A stretch of 22,565 bases of DNA from Kiritimatiellia bacterium (GCA_017629455.1 JAGBXE010000160.1:1-22565); one strand, 5' to 3'. Positions 1 to 6,955 are shown, counted from the stretch's first letter. Notes: generated by a model from the letters alone, not told the origin. Program-made: numbers and translations.

Positions 1-159
1 TCTGAGTCCGCTTCCGCCTTTGACGACACCTTCGCCTATCATCTGGGCCACGATGGCGTTTGCCATCTGCCCCCTCAGGTCGTTAGCCCGTGCGAAATCA
101 CCTGCAAACCGTTGCAGAGCGCGGTCAAGATTGGATTTGGAATTTGGCGCATTCTTCAT
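1..159 (-). CDS. AbiEii-type nucleotidyltransferase toxin, N-terminal fragment (runs off left edge)
   Basis: Partial gene; 53 codons are visible from an ATG at 157-159 to the window edge. The translation starts MKNAPNSKSNLDRALQRF and reaches GEGVVKGGSGLR at the edge. A helical N-terminus followed by VxKGGxxLR is the entry motif of the AbiEii/AbiGii nucleotidyltransferase toxin family, whose members modify tRNA or other targets and are held in check by AbiEi. The start lies inside the end of the upstream antitoxin-like gene (35 nt overlap), the usual arrangement of abiEi-abiEii. Catalytic residues beyond the GGS motif are outside the window, so activity cannot be judged. Family assignment rests on the short motif plus the neighbouring AbiEi domain. 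Confidence 0.68.
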   Translation of the reverse strand, partial: MKNAPNSKSNLDRALQRFAGDFARANDLRGQMANAIVAQMIGEGVVKGGSGLR

Positions 160-660
160 CGGTAAGCAGTCCTTTCTCGTTGGCGGCAACGGCGGCGTCC
201 GCAATCCTGTCTAGTTCGACCGCGCCATCCGCCCTTGCGGATTCAAGCGCATCGGCCAACCTTTGGCACTTTATGCCTTCGTACCCTTCATATTCCACAG
301 TGTCGCATCGCGTATTGTCCCGGACGCGGAAGCCTCGCGGAAGCTGACGCCTCACTCGCTTAGGAGTGCCGACATAGAACGCCGTCGGGTTTGCTGGCGT
401 AAGGTGCAGCATATACAATACGGATGCACCCTCAGATAGGCATCCTCACCCACGACTGCATTGGCGAATGCATACACGTCGTTCTGTCCAGGGACATGGT
501 GCTGAACCTGATAGACACCATGGCCGAGTCGCGTCAGACGCCCGCTTTGTACCATCGCAGACATGCTCTGCTTGGAAATGCCAAGCTCCCTCGCTTTTGC
601 GGCGGTTATTATGCCATAGTGGTCTTCAGCCACCGGCCAAATCTGTTCATATGCTGTCAT
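125..660 (-). pseudogene. AbiEi-type antitoxin/transcriptional regulator, broken by a -1 frameshift
   Basis: Two overlapping reading frames join into one 178-residue protein. The first (from ATG 658-660) gives a winged-helix domain, AYEQIWPVAEDHYGIITAAK through GRLTRLGHGVYQV (residues 3-52), typical of the AbiEi N-terminal domain. It reads VVGEDAYLR and then leaves frame near 429-431. The other frame continues GASVLYMLHLTPANPTAFYV and ends at 125 with a helical C-terminus. Adding one G to the GGG run (CCC at 429-431 on the + strand) restores a continuous AbiEi-like chain. Without it, translation ends at 352 after 102 residues. AbiEi proteins repress their own operon and neutralise AbiEii. The break is either a real mutation or a one-base sequence/assembly error. 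It overlaps the toxin start downstream. Confidence 0.72.
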
Positions 661-681
661 GTCAGAAGAACAGGCTTTATC

Positions 682-831
682 TTACCTTTTGCCAATGGCG
701 GGTATTATAGCACGAATTGCGTCCAAAAATCAGCCCCCAAAATGCCAAAAGTAAAGGAACTCTTTTACCTTTTGGCATAGCACCAAGTCTAGCCTGCCAA
801 AGGTTAACCATTTTTGCCATACTTTTGGCCA
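682..831. repeat. Tandem inverted repeats, probable AbiEi operator
   Basis: Five copies of a half-site close to TGCCAAAAGGTAAA occur in 150 bp: 682-694 (TTACCTTTTGCCA), 743-755 (TGCCAAAAGTAAA), 764-777 (TTTACCTTTTGGCA), 795-807 (TGCCAAAGGTTAA) and 819-831 (ATACTTTTGGCCA). Copies two and three form one inverted repeat of about 35 bp; copies four and five form a second of about 36 bp, offset by 52 bp. They surround the extended -10 box of the antitoxin gene. AbiEi proteins are known to bind inverted repeats upstream of their operon to autorepress, so this is the likely operator. The binding itself is inferred. Confidence 0.65.
704..712 (-). promoter_or_regulatory. Extended -10 promoter of the abiEi-like gene
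   Basis: On the minus strand TATAAT (704-709) is preceded by TGC (710-712), an extended -10 element. No good -35 box is seen at the expected distance. The predicted transcript would start near 697, leaving a leader of about 37 nt to the ATG at 660. Half-sites of the repeat described at 682-831 lie on both sides of it. Confidence 0.6.
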
Positions 832-1018
832 CCATGTACCATCTTGCAACACTTTACACATAAGTTTGGAAAAACATTAAGCAAGGATGGTTACTCAACG
901 CAAGACGGACGAGGCGGTTCGATTCTGCCCTGAAAATCGAGAGATAAATTCCGAAACAGAGCCTCCAGCACAAAAGTCCAAGGTATAAAATTCGTCAGCA
1001 AACCCCTGAAAACACAAT
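832..1018. other. Intergenic region without a supported gene
   Basis: Between the putative abiE operator and the hairpin after the tRNA cluster I see no credible coding sequence. The only open frame of note (895-1107, minus) runs through the tRNA-Phe gene. The one structured element is a T-arm-like hairpin at 913-929 (stem GGCGG/CTGCC, loop TTCGATT), which may be chance or a relic of a tRNA-like sequence. Confidence 0.5.
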
Positions 1019-1041
1019 GTCCGCGCATCATCTGCGCGGAC
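1019..1041 (-). terminator. Hairpin downstream of the tRNA cluster, probable terminator
   Basis: A perfect 9-bp inverted repeat, GTCCGCGCA / TGCGCGGAC with a 5-nt loop, lies 32 nt past the 3' end of tRNA-Phe. On the minus strand it is followed by ATTGTGTTTTC, a broken but T-rich tract, which fits a moderate intrinsic terminator for the leftward tRNA transcript. Confidence 0.6.
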
Positions 1042-1072
1042 TGCCCGGTTCGGTTTCACCAAGCCGTATATT

Positions 1073-1148
<76 letters not shown>

Positions 1149-1172
1149 ACATACGCCGGACAAGGGTTTAAA

Positions 1173-1248
1173 TGGTAGGGGCGCAGGGATTCGAACCCTG
1201 GACCCAGTGATTAAGAGTCACTTGCTCTACCAACTGAGCTACGCCCCC
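1173..1248 (-). tRNA. tRNA-Lys (anticodon CTT)
   Basis: A 76-nt cloverleaf including encoded CCA. The acceptor GGGGGCG pairs with CGCCCCT (G-U at the first pair). The anticodon arm is AGTGA-CTCTTAA-TCACT with anticodon CTT, and the T arm has loop TTCGAAT. Discriminator A. Middle gene of the cluster, 24 nt from tRNA-Phe. Confidence 0.95.
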
Positions 1249-1267
1249 ATCTCACCTTGTTTTTCAT

Positions 1268-1343
1268 TGGAGCGAGGAACGGGATTCGAACCCGCGACAA
1301 CCACCTTGGCAAGGTGGCACTCTACCAACTGAGTTATCCTCGC
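1268..1343 (-). tRNA. tRNA-Gly (anticodon GCC)
   Basis: A 76-nt cloverleaf including encoded CCA. The acceptor GCGAGGA pairs perfectly with TCCTCGC. The anticodon arm is CCACC-TTGCCAA-GGTGG with anticodon GCC, and the T arm has loop TTCGAAT. Discriminator T, as expected for glycine tRNA. First gene of the cluster, directly behind the promoter at 1362-1391. Confidence 0.95.
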
Positions 1344-1361
1344 ATCGTGAAAACAAGGTGA

Positions 1362-1391
1362 AGTATATCATAAATACCCTACGGTGCGCAA
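1362..1391 (-). promoter_or_regulatory. Promoter of the Gly-Lys-Phe tRNA cluster
   Basis: On the minus strand a TATACT -10 box (1362-1367) is preceded, 18 bp upstream, by TTGCGC (1386-1391). The predicted start lies about 12 nt ahead of mature tRNA-Gly. The -35 match is modest, so this is a likely rather than certain promoter. Confidence 0.5.
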
Positions 1392-1402
1392 GGGGGTTAA
1401 TG

Positions 1403-1448
1403 TAAAAAAAATAAAAAAATATTAGCCCCCAAAATGAGGGCTAATATT
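1403..1448 (-). terminator. Intrinsic terminator after frr
   Basis: Minus-strand reading gives a 13-bp hairpin, AATATTAGCCCTC / GGGGGCTAATATT with one mismatch and a 5-nt loop (1418-1448), followed immediately by a run of Ts broken by single bases (1404-1417). This is a strong Rho-independent terminator about 43 nt beyond the frr stop codon. It separates the frr operon from the tRNA cluster. Confidence 0.9.
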
Positions 1449-1460
1449 TGCTACCATCGT

Positions 1461-1478
1461 AAACCCTACGTAGGGTTT
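1461..1478. repeat. 18-bp perfect palindrome between frr and its terminator
   Basis: AAACCCTACGTAGGGTTT is a perfect palindrome 13 nt beyond the frr stop. It has no loop and no following T tract, so it is not itself a normal terminator. It could be a protein-binding site or a second hairpin in the 3' end of the transcript. The role is unknown. Confidence 0.6.
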
Positions 1479-1490
1479 TGTAGCTCGCTA

Positions 1491-2054
1491 TTAAACAGAC
1501 ATTACGTCGGCTTCTTTAGCCTTAAGCTCTGCATCAATCTTGGCGATACCGTCGTCAGTAGCCTTCTGAATTTTATCAAGGCCCTGCTTCATATCGTCTT
1601 CAGAAATCTTCTTATCCTTTTCGAGCTTCTTAATCGACTCGTTGGCATCGCGGCGGACATTGCGCATAGCAACCTTCTGCGCCTCGGCCTGGGTTTTTGC
1701 AACCTTTACGATTTCTTTACGACGCTCTTCGTTAAGCTCAGGCACATTGATGCGCAAGACCTTACCGTCGGTCTGGGGCGTGACACCGATGTTCGCGGCC
1801 AAAATCGCCTTATTCATCGCATCAAGCACAGTAGGATCAAACGGCGTAATCTTAATCTGACGCGGCTCTGGCGTAGAAATGGTGCCGAGATTTTTAATCG
1901 GGGTAGGACACCCATAATACTCAACTTTGATCGCATCGACCATGGCAGGGGAAGCCTTACCAGTGCGCAGGCCTGCGAATTGCGCCTTGAGCGCATCAAA
2001 GCTCTTTGCTATTTTCGATGTAGCATCGCTAAGAACTTCATCTACGGTATTCAT
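1491..2054 (-). CDS. frr: Ribosome recycling factor
   Basis: A 187-residue protein, the normal length for RRF, which with EF-G splits the post-termination ribosome in the cytoplasm. Family hallmarks: an N-terminal helix with FDALKAQFAGLRTGKASPAMVDAI (residues about 19-42), the Y-G-x-x-x-P-I-x-N loop (YYGCPTPIKNLG), then ITPFDPTVLDAMNKAI, and the C-terminal helical stretch NVPELNEERRKEIVK followed by RNVRRDANESIKKLEKDK. The ATG at 2052-2054 is preceded by AAGGAG, a good Shine-Dalgarno site. Last gene of the leftward group behind pyrH (49-nt gap containing a GCCGCGT/ACGCGGC hairpin at 2077-2097), followed by a strong terminator. Confidence 0.97.
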   Translation of the reverse strand: MNTVDEVLSDATSKIAKSFDALKAQFAGLRTGKASPAMVDAIKVEYYGCPTPIKNLGTISTPEPRQIKITPFDPTVLDAMNKAILAANIGVTPQTDGKVLRINVPELNEERRKEIVKVAKTQAEAQKVAMRNVRRDANESIKKLEKDKKISEDDMKQGLDKIQKATDDGIAKIDAELKAKEADVMSV

Positions 2055-2076
2055 CTGTCTTTCTCCTTATAGTCTA

Positions 2077-2097
2077 GCCGCGTGCATTTGACGCGGC
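2077..2097 (-). other. Short hairpin between pyrH and frr
   Basis: A perfect 7-bp stem GCCGCGT / ACGCGGC with a 7-nt loop sits in the 49-nt gap between pyrH and frr, just before the frr ribosome-binding site. No T tract follows, so it is unlikely to be a terminator. It may influence processing or frr translation; that is inference. Confidence 0.4.
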
Positions 2098-2103
2098 AGT
2101 ATT

Positions 2104-2838
2104 TCAATGATCACTAACGAGCGTGCCAACCGTCTTACCCAGGACAACACCCTCAAAAGCCTTCGGATCGAAGAAATCGAATACAACAATAGGAATATTG
2201 TTGTCCATGCAAAGCGCAAACGCCGCCGAATCCATAACCTTAAGACGCTTTTCAAGCGCGGTTTCATACTTAAGCGAAGCATATTTCTTCGCCTTAGGGT
2301 CTTTCTTCGGATCGGCTGTATAAATGCCGTCAACCTTTGTCGCCTTCAAAAGCGCCGTAGCTCCAATTTCGCTAGCCTTAAGCGCCGCCGCGGAATCGGT
2401 TGAAAAATACGGGTTGCCGGTACCACCGCCAAAAATAACTACGCGCCCTTTTTCCAAGTGACGAACTGCACGGCGCTGAATAAAAGGCTCGGCCAACTTC
2501 GGCATTTCGATCGACGTCATTACGCGTGTAGGCACGCCAATCGACTCAAGCGCATTCATCATTGCCAATGCATTGATGATTGTAGCAAGCATGCCCATTG
2601 AATCGCCCGTTACGCGATTAACGCCCTTATCGGCGCCTGAGAGCCCGCGGAAAATATTCCCGCCGCCAAGGACAATGCCGATTTCACAGCCCATCGCATG
2701 AACTTTCTTCACGCGTTCGGCCATAAATGCGAGGTTCTTAGGATCAATACATTCGCCTGTACTCTTATTGCCCAGCACTTCGCCGGAAAGCTTCAGGAGA
2801 ATACGCGGATATTTAGGCTTGCAAGTTGACTTTTTCAC
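2104..2838 (-). CDS. pyrH: UMP kinase
   Basis: Phosphorylates UMP to UDP in pyrimidine nucleotide synthesis; cytoplasmic, amino-acid-kinase fold. Signature segments: [11 protein letters not shown] at the N-terminus, the GGGNIFRG glycine loop, [34 protein letters not shown] and [12 protein letters not shown] near the C-terminus. Start choice: a GTG at 2836-2838 gives 244 residues, close to the family norm, and sits 8 nt after TGGTATTAT (an extended -10 box), suggesting a leaderless start. An ATG at 2854-2856, two bases after the upstream HAD gene stop, would add six residues. Neither has a Shine-Dalgarno site. A TTG further upstream gives a poor N-terminal extension. Linked to frr, the common bacterial pairing. 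Confidence 0.93.
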   Translation of the reverse strand: MKKSTCKPKYPRILLKLSGEVLGNKSTGECIDPKNLAFMAERVKKVHAMGCEIGIVLGGGNIFRGLSGADKGVNRVTGDSMGMLATIINALAMMNALESIGVPTRVMTSIEMPKLAEPFIQRRAVRHLEKGRVVIFGGGTGNPYFSTDSAAALKASEIGATALLKATKVDGIYTADPKKDPKAKKYASLKYETALEKRLKVMDSAAFALCMDNNIPIVVFDFFDPKAFEGVVLGKTVGTLVSDH

Positions 2839-2846
2839 GGTTGGAA

Positions 2847-2855
2847 ATAATACCA
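2847..2855 (-). promoter_or_regulatory. Possible extended -10 promoter of pyrH
   Basis: TGG followed by TATTAT on the minus strand, 8 nt before the GTG start of pyrH. A TTGCCT about 18 bp upstream may act as a weak -35. It overlaps the end of the HAD gene. Recognised mainly because tolB and the cyclophilin gene show the same layout. Confidence 0.4.
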
Positions 2856-2858
2856 TAT

Positions 2859-3536
2859 TCACAGCGGCAAAGGCAAGTGCCGGCAAACTGAATTAGCCAT
2901 CGAAAGCTCAGCAGCTGTGCCGTACCCCCACGCTACTGCGACTGAAAAAACATTGTTCGCGGCGGCTGCTTCAAAATCGCTTACGGTATCGCCTACCATA
3001 GCGCAGTCTTCAGGCCTTGCGCCATAAAGACGCATAACCATTGATAAGAGAGCGGGCTTTCTGTATTTTTCTACCTGAACTTCAAGCCCGGCCGCCCTAA
3101 AGCGCTCGTAAGGTTGCGCAGTAAGGAACATATCTCCAGCGTATATTCCATCGAAAATATCACACCAACCAAAATGGCGAGCTATCGCCATTGCGCCTGC
3201 ATAACGTTTATTTGTAACAATGGCAACGGTAGAACCTGCAGCCTTTAGGCGCCTAACCTCATCTAAAACGCCAGGATATTCTTTTGTAGCAGGAAAGCCG
3301 TCACTATCGTAGTGCAATGCAAACGCGCGCCGGACGGCATCAATCATTTCGGGCGTTGCATCATTAGGAAAAAGAACGCGCATCATCTCTTCGATCGGAG
3401 GGCCTGCCACAAACAACTCATCGAAGCGCGGGCACTCCAGACCAAGATCGGCCATCGCGGCTTTCCAAGATAAACGTATATCGGGATCAGTATCGGCGAG
3501 AGTGCCGTCGAGATCGAAAAAGACGAACTTCTTCAT
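2859..3536 (-). CDS. HAD-superfamily phosphatase, phosphoglycolate phosphatase-like
   Basis: A 225-residue HAD hydrolase. Motif I is [10 protein letters not shown] (nucleophile D8, acid D10), motif II is AIVTNK (T108), motif III is the lysine in YRKPALL (K160), and motif IV is VGDTVSDF (D183, D187). The cap between motifs I and II is helical, as in the Gph/PGP-like subfamily, so small phosphomonoesters are likely substrates; the specific one cannot be told. A stretch of about 25 residues between GIYAGDMF and the motif III lysine is longer than in typical Gph. The start is taken at ATG 3534-3536 (a GTG two codons upstream is possible). It is 19 nt past the zinc-ribbon gene and abuts pyrH, so probably co-transcribed with both. 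Confidence 0.85.
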   Translation of the reverse strand: MKKFVFFDLDGTLADTDPDIRLSWKAAMADLGLECPRFDELFVAGPPIEEMMRVLFPNDATPEMIDAVRRAFALHYDSDGFPATKEYPGVLDEVRRLKAAGSTVAIVTNKRYAGAMAIARHFGWCDIFDGIYAGDMFLTAQPYERFRAAGLEVQVEKYRKPALLSMVMRLYGARPEDCAMVGDTVSDFEAAAANNVFSVAVAWGYGTAAELSMANSVCRHLPLPL

Positions 3537-3555
3537 GCCCACTATAAATGATGCG

Positions 3556-4128
3556 TCACTCTGCCTCAGCCGTAGGCTCGGCCCCGGCAGACTCGCTCTC
3601 GCTATCGGAAGCTACCTCGCCAAAAGTCTTTGTGCCCGATAAGAGAGCAACGACTTGTTGCTGAACCTCGGAAAGATTCTCCAGGCGTAAGCGCGGATCG
3701 AGAATAACGAATGTATCACCCTGCTTGCGATCTTCATATACGCGCCTAATCGACCCGTCTTCAAGCGTCTTGGAATCGCGCTCAACGAGTATCTTAGCCC
3801 GTTCAAGCATTACTGCCAAAACGTAAATAACATTCTTCATCGCAGGGTCGTCGAGAGTTACAAGCTGGCGCAAAAGTTCGCCCGCATCTTCCTTCTTCAA
3901 CGGCTCTTTCTTTGCCTCTTTTACTGGCGCAAAATACACGCCGTCCCATTGGGAAAAAGGCGTCCAATCACGAGCAAGCGCCTTCCAGCACTCGGGGTGA
4001 CAATCAAAACGCTCATACCCGCCCGAGACTTCTTTCAAGGCAGAGACAACGGGGGTCTTATCTGTAAGCGGCTTTTGGCACAGCGTGCAGACGTGCCCGC
4101 GCGAACGCAAGTTCCATTCTTGAGACAT
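3556..4128 (-). CDS. Zinc-ribbon protein of unknown function
   Basis: A 190-residue soluble protein. The N-terminal part holds a likely zinc site: C14-x2-C17 (VCTLCQKPL) and C43/H44...C47 (FDCHPECW). A middle helical segment around TLDDPAMKNVIYVLAVMLERAKILVE is followed by TFVILDPRLRLENL and an acidic Ser/Glu/Ala tail (residues about 175-190). I do not recognise a named family. Its ATG follows the stop of the DUF2062 gene with no gap (TAAATG), so the two are translationally coupled and may share a pathway. A GGGGG stretch just upstream could serve as a weak ribosome-binding site. A structural or regulatory zinc-binding role is all the sequence supports. Confidence 0.75.
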   Translation of the reverse strand: MSQEWNLRSRGHVCTLCQKPLTDKTPVVSALKEVSGGYERFDCHPECWKALARDWTPFSQWDGVYFAPVKEAKKEPLKKEDAGELLRQLVTLDDPAMKNVIYVLAVMLERAKILVERDSKTLEDGSIRRVYEDRKQGDTFVILDPRLRLENLSEVQQQVVALLSGTKTFGEVASDSESESAGAEPTAEAE

Positions 4129-4605
4129 TTAGATTACCCCCTTCGCAACGCACCCCTTGCGCGCACGGTAAGCACTAACCAGCCGATAAACAAAAATATA
4201 CGCCAAAGGAGTCAGAATCGCGCCAAGGACAAAGCCTCCTATAAAAAACGATGCCACAACCTCAACGCCCAACTCTCGCACACTCTGCCACGTCCACTCC
4301 ATTTCCATCAAACGTGAAAAAGAAAGCGAACCGCCGAAAACAACTTTGTTAACGAGATATGTCTGCGCTGGATATATGACCCATATCGTTACAGGATTGG
4401 TTACAAGCGTGCCGACAGTTGCGCCTATCTTGGAAACGCGCATCAGTATGGCAAGAGGTACTGATATTACAAGCTGAAAACCAAAAGGAATTGTACAGCC
4501 TATAAATACACCGATCGCCCGGCCAGCAGCTACAGACTTTACCGGGAGAGGGTCTTTTACCATCTTCTCCCGGATAGAAAGCCAGTATTCACTAAGCTTC
4601 TGCAT
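4129..4605 (-). CDS. DUF2062 inner-membrane protein
   Basis: A 158-residue membrane protein. The segment AAGRAIGVFIGCTIPFGFQL, then LAILMRVSKIGATVGTLVTNPVT, is the conserved core of DUF2062: glycine-rich helices with the TNPxT motif. Further hydrophobic helices occupy about residues 110-145 (VVASFFIGGFVLGAILTPLA). DUF2062 proteins often occur near polysaccharide or cell-envelope genes, but their biochemical role is not established. The ATG overlaps the stop of the DUF1015 gene (TAATG), and its stop abuts the zinc-ribbon gene, so it is in the middle of a tightly packed leftward operon. Confidence 0.87.
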   Translation of the reverse strand: MQKLSEYWLSIREKMVKDPLPVKSVAAGRAIGVFIGCTIPFGFQLVISVPLAILMRVSKIGATVGTLVTNPVTIWVIYPAQTYLVNKVVFGGSLSFSRLMEMEWTWQSVRELGVEVVASFFIGGFVLGAILTPLAYIFVYRLVSAYRARKGCVAKGVI

Positions 4606-5789
4606 TAAACGGCGTGAACGAACAGACCGCTTCTTAATTTAGGCTCAAACCAAGTTGATTTCGGCGGCATAATAGCACCAGCATCTGCTATGGCCATCAT
4701 CTCGCCAACAGTTACTGGCTCCATTGCAAATGCAACGGCATTTTCGCCTGAATCAACCTTCGCAGCGAGTGCTTCGTCGCCGCGGATCCCGCCCATAAAC
4801 GAAATGCGCGGATCAGTCCTCGGATCGCCAACTCCAAGCACCTTGGCTAAAAGATTGTCTTGAAGATACGAAACATCGAGAGCGCTTACGACATCGGCAT
4901 CGGCGGGGATCTTCCATGAAAGATCAACCCATTTGCCGTCAAAATACATGCGGCAGTTTCTGTCGCCCTTAACGCCGACGTTAAATTTCTCGGCGACCTT
5001 CGCAAGAAATTCTTCTTTCGAAAGCCCATTAAGATCGGCCACAAGGCGGTTGTATGCGAGAATTTTCAACTGGCTAGCAGGGAATGCCACAGCCAAGAAC
5101 CAACGGCTCTCGCCTTCAAAACCGCAATCGCGCGCATAGCGAGAAGCAGCGGCGCTGCGATGGTGCCCGTCGGCAATGTAAGCTACGGGAATGCGTGCAA
5201 ACGCGTCTTCTATCACCTTGGCGAATTTAGGATCGATCTCCCAAACAGTATGGGCGATGCCATCGGGCGCGACAAAATCGTAGAGAGGCGCATTTGCACA
5301 CGCTGATGCGACTGCTGCGTCGATTTCAGCATCGTCACGATAAGTTAAAAACGCTGGCCCCGTATGGGCAGAAAGAGTTTCAATATGACGCGTACGGTCA
5401 TCTTCCTTGTCTTTGCGCGTTTTCTCGTGCTGTTTAAGAATGCCGGCAAGGTAATCCTTTGTGTCGAACGTCGCAACAATGCCAGTTTGCGAATGATCGC
5501 CCATAGTCTGCCTGTAGGCATAGAACTTGGGAACGGCATCACGAATGAGCGTTCCTTCAGCCACGAGAGCATCCAGCGCGCGACGCGCCTGAGCGTATGC
5601 TTCGGGAGATGAGCCGTCGGCACCTTCTTCAAGATCAATCTCAGGGCGGGAAACGTGTAAAAACGACTTAGGATTGCCGCTAGCCAAAGCTTTCGCTTCG
5701 GCGGTGTCAACCACATCGTAGGGAACGGACGCGACTAAAGCCGCGTCCTCGACATTCGGCCTGACAGCCGAGAAAGGTCTTATATTCAT
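4605..5789 (-). CDS. DUF1015 family protein
   Basis: A 394-residue soluble protein matching DUF1015 along its length. It opens with IRPFSAVRPNVEDAALVASVPYDVV, has NPKSFLHVSRPEIDL near residue 45, and carries the central signature PVAYIADGHHRSAAASRYA near residue 205 and FMGGIRG near residue 335. The DGHHR motif resembles the active motif of ParB/sulfiredoxin-fold kinases, so a small-molecule kinase or phosphatase role is conceivable. That is inference; no activity is established for this branch. The start is ATG at 5787-5789, 8 nt after the stop of the repeat-protein gene and without a clear ribosome-binding site, implying read-through from the promoter at 6426-6454. The stop overlaps the DUF2062 start. 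Confidence 0.9.
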   Translation of the reverse strand: MNIRPFSAVRPNVEDAALVASVPYDVVDTAEAKALASGNPKSFLHVSRPEIDLEEGADGSSPEAYAQARRALDALVAEGTLIRDAVPKFYAYRQTMGDHSQTGIVATFDTKDYLAGILKQHEKTRKDKEDDRTRHIETLSAHTGPAFLTYRDDAEIDAAVASACANAPLYDFVAPDGIAHTVWEIDPKFAKVIEDAFARIPVAYIADGHHRSAAASRYARDCGFEGESRWFLAVAFPASQLKILAYNRLVADLNGLSKEEFLAKVAEKFNVGVKGDRNCRMYFDGKWVDLSWKIPADADVVSALDVSYLQDNLLAKVLGVGDPRTDPRISFMGGIRGDEALAAKVDSGENAVAFAMEPVTVGEMMAIADAGAIMPPKSTWFEPKLRSGLFVHAV

Positions 5790-5797
5790 GGTGTTGC

Positions 5798-6391
5798 TTA
5801 GAAACCGATGTTTATGACCGGGCAGAATTTAAGCTCGGCATCACGGATAATATTCACAAGGCCGACCTGATAACCGTAGAGCGTCTCGCTCCTGTTGATG
5901 AGACCAACCTGAAGACCACGAGACTCACCAGACGTATTAACAAGACCAGCCTGGACACCGCGGAAGCAACCCGACTCATTCCAAAGGCCGACTTGCAACC
6001 CGACGAGACCGCAACCGCCAGCTGAATTGTAAAGACCGATCTGAATACCAGACATATCGTCCTTTACGTCGTTCCTGATGACGTTGATCATGAAACCTTC
6101 AAAATACATCGAGCGGCCCCAAAGACCAAGATCGATGCCAGTTACATTCTCCTGACGAGTTGAGAAAGGAATCGTAAGGCGAAGACCTGCAACATCAGAT
6201 GCAGCAGGATATTCGCACACTGCGAAAAACGCCGGCCACACATTGTTCTGACGACGCCCTTCTTCACGCACCGGGGCTAAATCGTCGAGTTTCGGAGGCT
6301 CCACCACCGTCATTTCCTGCGCGAAAGACGTGAAGAGCGCTGCTGTTGACACCACCGACGCAAAAAGCGCCTTAAAGTTCGACTTTCTCAT
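5798..6391 (-). CDS. Secreted GLQVGL-repeat protein (LA_2272-type surface repeat)
   Basis: A 197-residue exported protein. Residues 1-24 form a signal peptide ending at SFAQ. From about residue 85 the chain is made of short repeats of the form G-[LVIY]-Q-[VIA]-G-L-x-N: GIQIGLYNSAG, GLQVGLWNESG, GVQAGLVNTSG, GLQVGLINRS and GYQVGLVN, ending with PVINIGF. This periodic pattern resembles the surface repeat described in Leptospira LA_2272-like proteins and suggests a beta-rich surface or periplasmic domain; function is unknown. An excellent AGGAGGT site lies 10 nt before the ATG, and a promoter is at 6426-6454. It is first in a run leading through DUF1015 and DUF2062 towards pyrH-frr. Confidence 0.8.
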   Translation of the reverse strand: MRKSNFKALFASVVSTAALFTSFAQEMTVVEPPKLDDLAPVREEGRRQNNVWPAFFAVCEYPAASDVAGLRLTIPFSTRQENVTGIDLGLWGRSMYFEGFMINVIRNDVKDDMSGIQIGLYNSAGGCGLVGLQVGLWNESGCFRGVQAGLVNTSGESRGLQVGLINRSETLYGYQVGLVNIIRDAELKFCPVINIGF

Positions 6392-6425
6392 AATATTAAA
6401 TACCTCCTAAAATTTCAGGTTGGAG

Positions 6426-6454
6426 ATTATATACTTTCCGTTTCTCAAAATCAA
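6426..6454 (-). promoter_or_regulatory. Sigma-70-type promoter for the repeat protein and downstream operon
   Basis: TTGATT (6449-6454) and TATAAT (6426-6431) on the minus strand are separated by 17 bp. The predicted start near 6419 leaves a leader of about 28 nt containing AGGAGGT. The -35 box overlaps the stop codon of the cyclophilin gene. Confidence 0.75.
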
Positions 6455-6948
6455 TTAGCAATGGTCACCTTGCGGATAACAATCGCTTCTTCGGGAACGT
6501 TCTGGTGAGGCCCTGCGAAACCTGTCTTGACTTTTGCAATGGCATCGACAACAGCCATACCATCGGTAACCTCGCCAAAAACGGCGTAGCCAAAACCCTG
6601 CGGAGAAGGATTCTGGAAATCAAGGAAGTCGTTATCTACAAGGTTAATAAAGAATTGGCTAGTAGCAGAATCAACCACCATCGTACGCGCCATTGCGATA
6701 GTGCCGCGCTTATTTTTAAGCCCGTTCATCGCCTCATTGCGTATTGGCGCACGCGTTTGTTTCTGATTCATATCGGAGGTGAAACCGCCACCCTGAATCA
6801 TAAAGCCATCGATTACACGGTGGAAAATCGTGCCGTCGTAATGGCCATCCTTGGCGTACTGCACGAAGTTGGCTACCGTAGCTGGAGCCTTCTCTTCGTT
6901 GAGTTCAAGAGTAATCGTGCCTTTTGTGGTCTCTATTGTTGCTTTCAT
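6451..6948 (-). CDS. Cyclophilin-type peptidyl-prolyl cis-trans isomerase
   Basis: A 165-residue cytoplasmic cyclophilin (no signal peptide) catalysing proline isomerisation during folding. It has the usual compact bacterial form: [12 protein letters not shown] at the N-terminus, [13 protein letters not shown], the catalytic [13 protein letters not shown] (R44, with Q52), [17 protein letters not shown], and [17 protein letters not shown] near the end. The ATG at 6946-6948 lies exactly 7 nt after TATAAT and has no Shine-Dalgarno site, so the message should be leaderless. The gene lies 39 nt from the gatA stop and just before the repeat protein, each with its own promoter. Confidence 0.95.
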   Translation of the reverse strand: MKATIETTKGTITLELNEEKAPATVANFVQYAKDGHYDGTIFHRVIDGFMIQGGGFTSDMNQKQTRAPIRNEAMNGLKNKRGTIAMARTMVVDSATSQFFINLVDNDFLDFQNPSPQGFGYAVFGEVTDGMAVVDAIAKVKTGFAGPHQNVPEEAIVIRKVTIAN

Positions 6949-6955
6949 GTCACGT

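Noticed and set aside
1268..1343. Repeated CAACTGAG and TTCGAA blocks across 1073-1343, suggesting a repeat array
   Set aside because: These are the shared D-arm and T-arm sequences of three separate tRNA genes, not a CRISPR or other array.
1434..2072. 212-codon open frame on the + strand opposite frr
   Set aside because: It is the antisense shadow of a clear frr gene and shows no protein family features.
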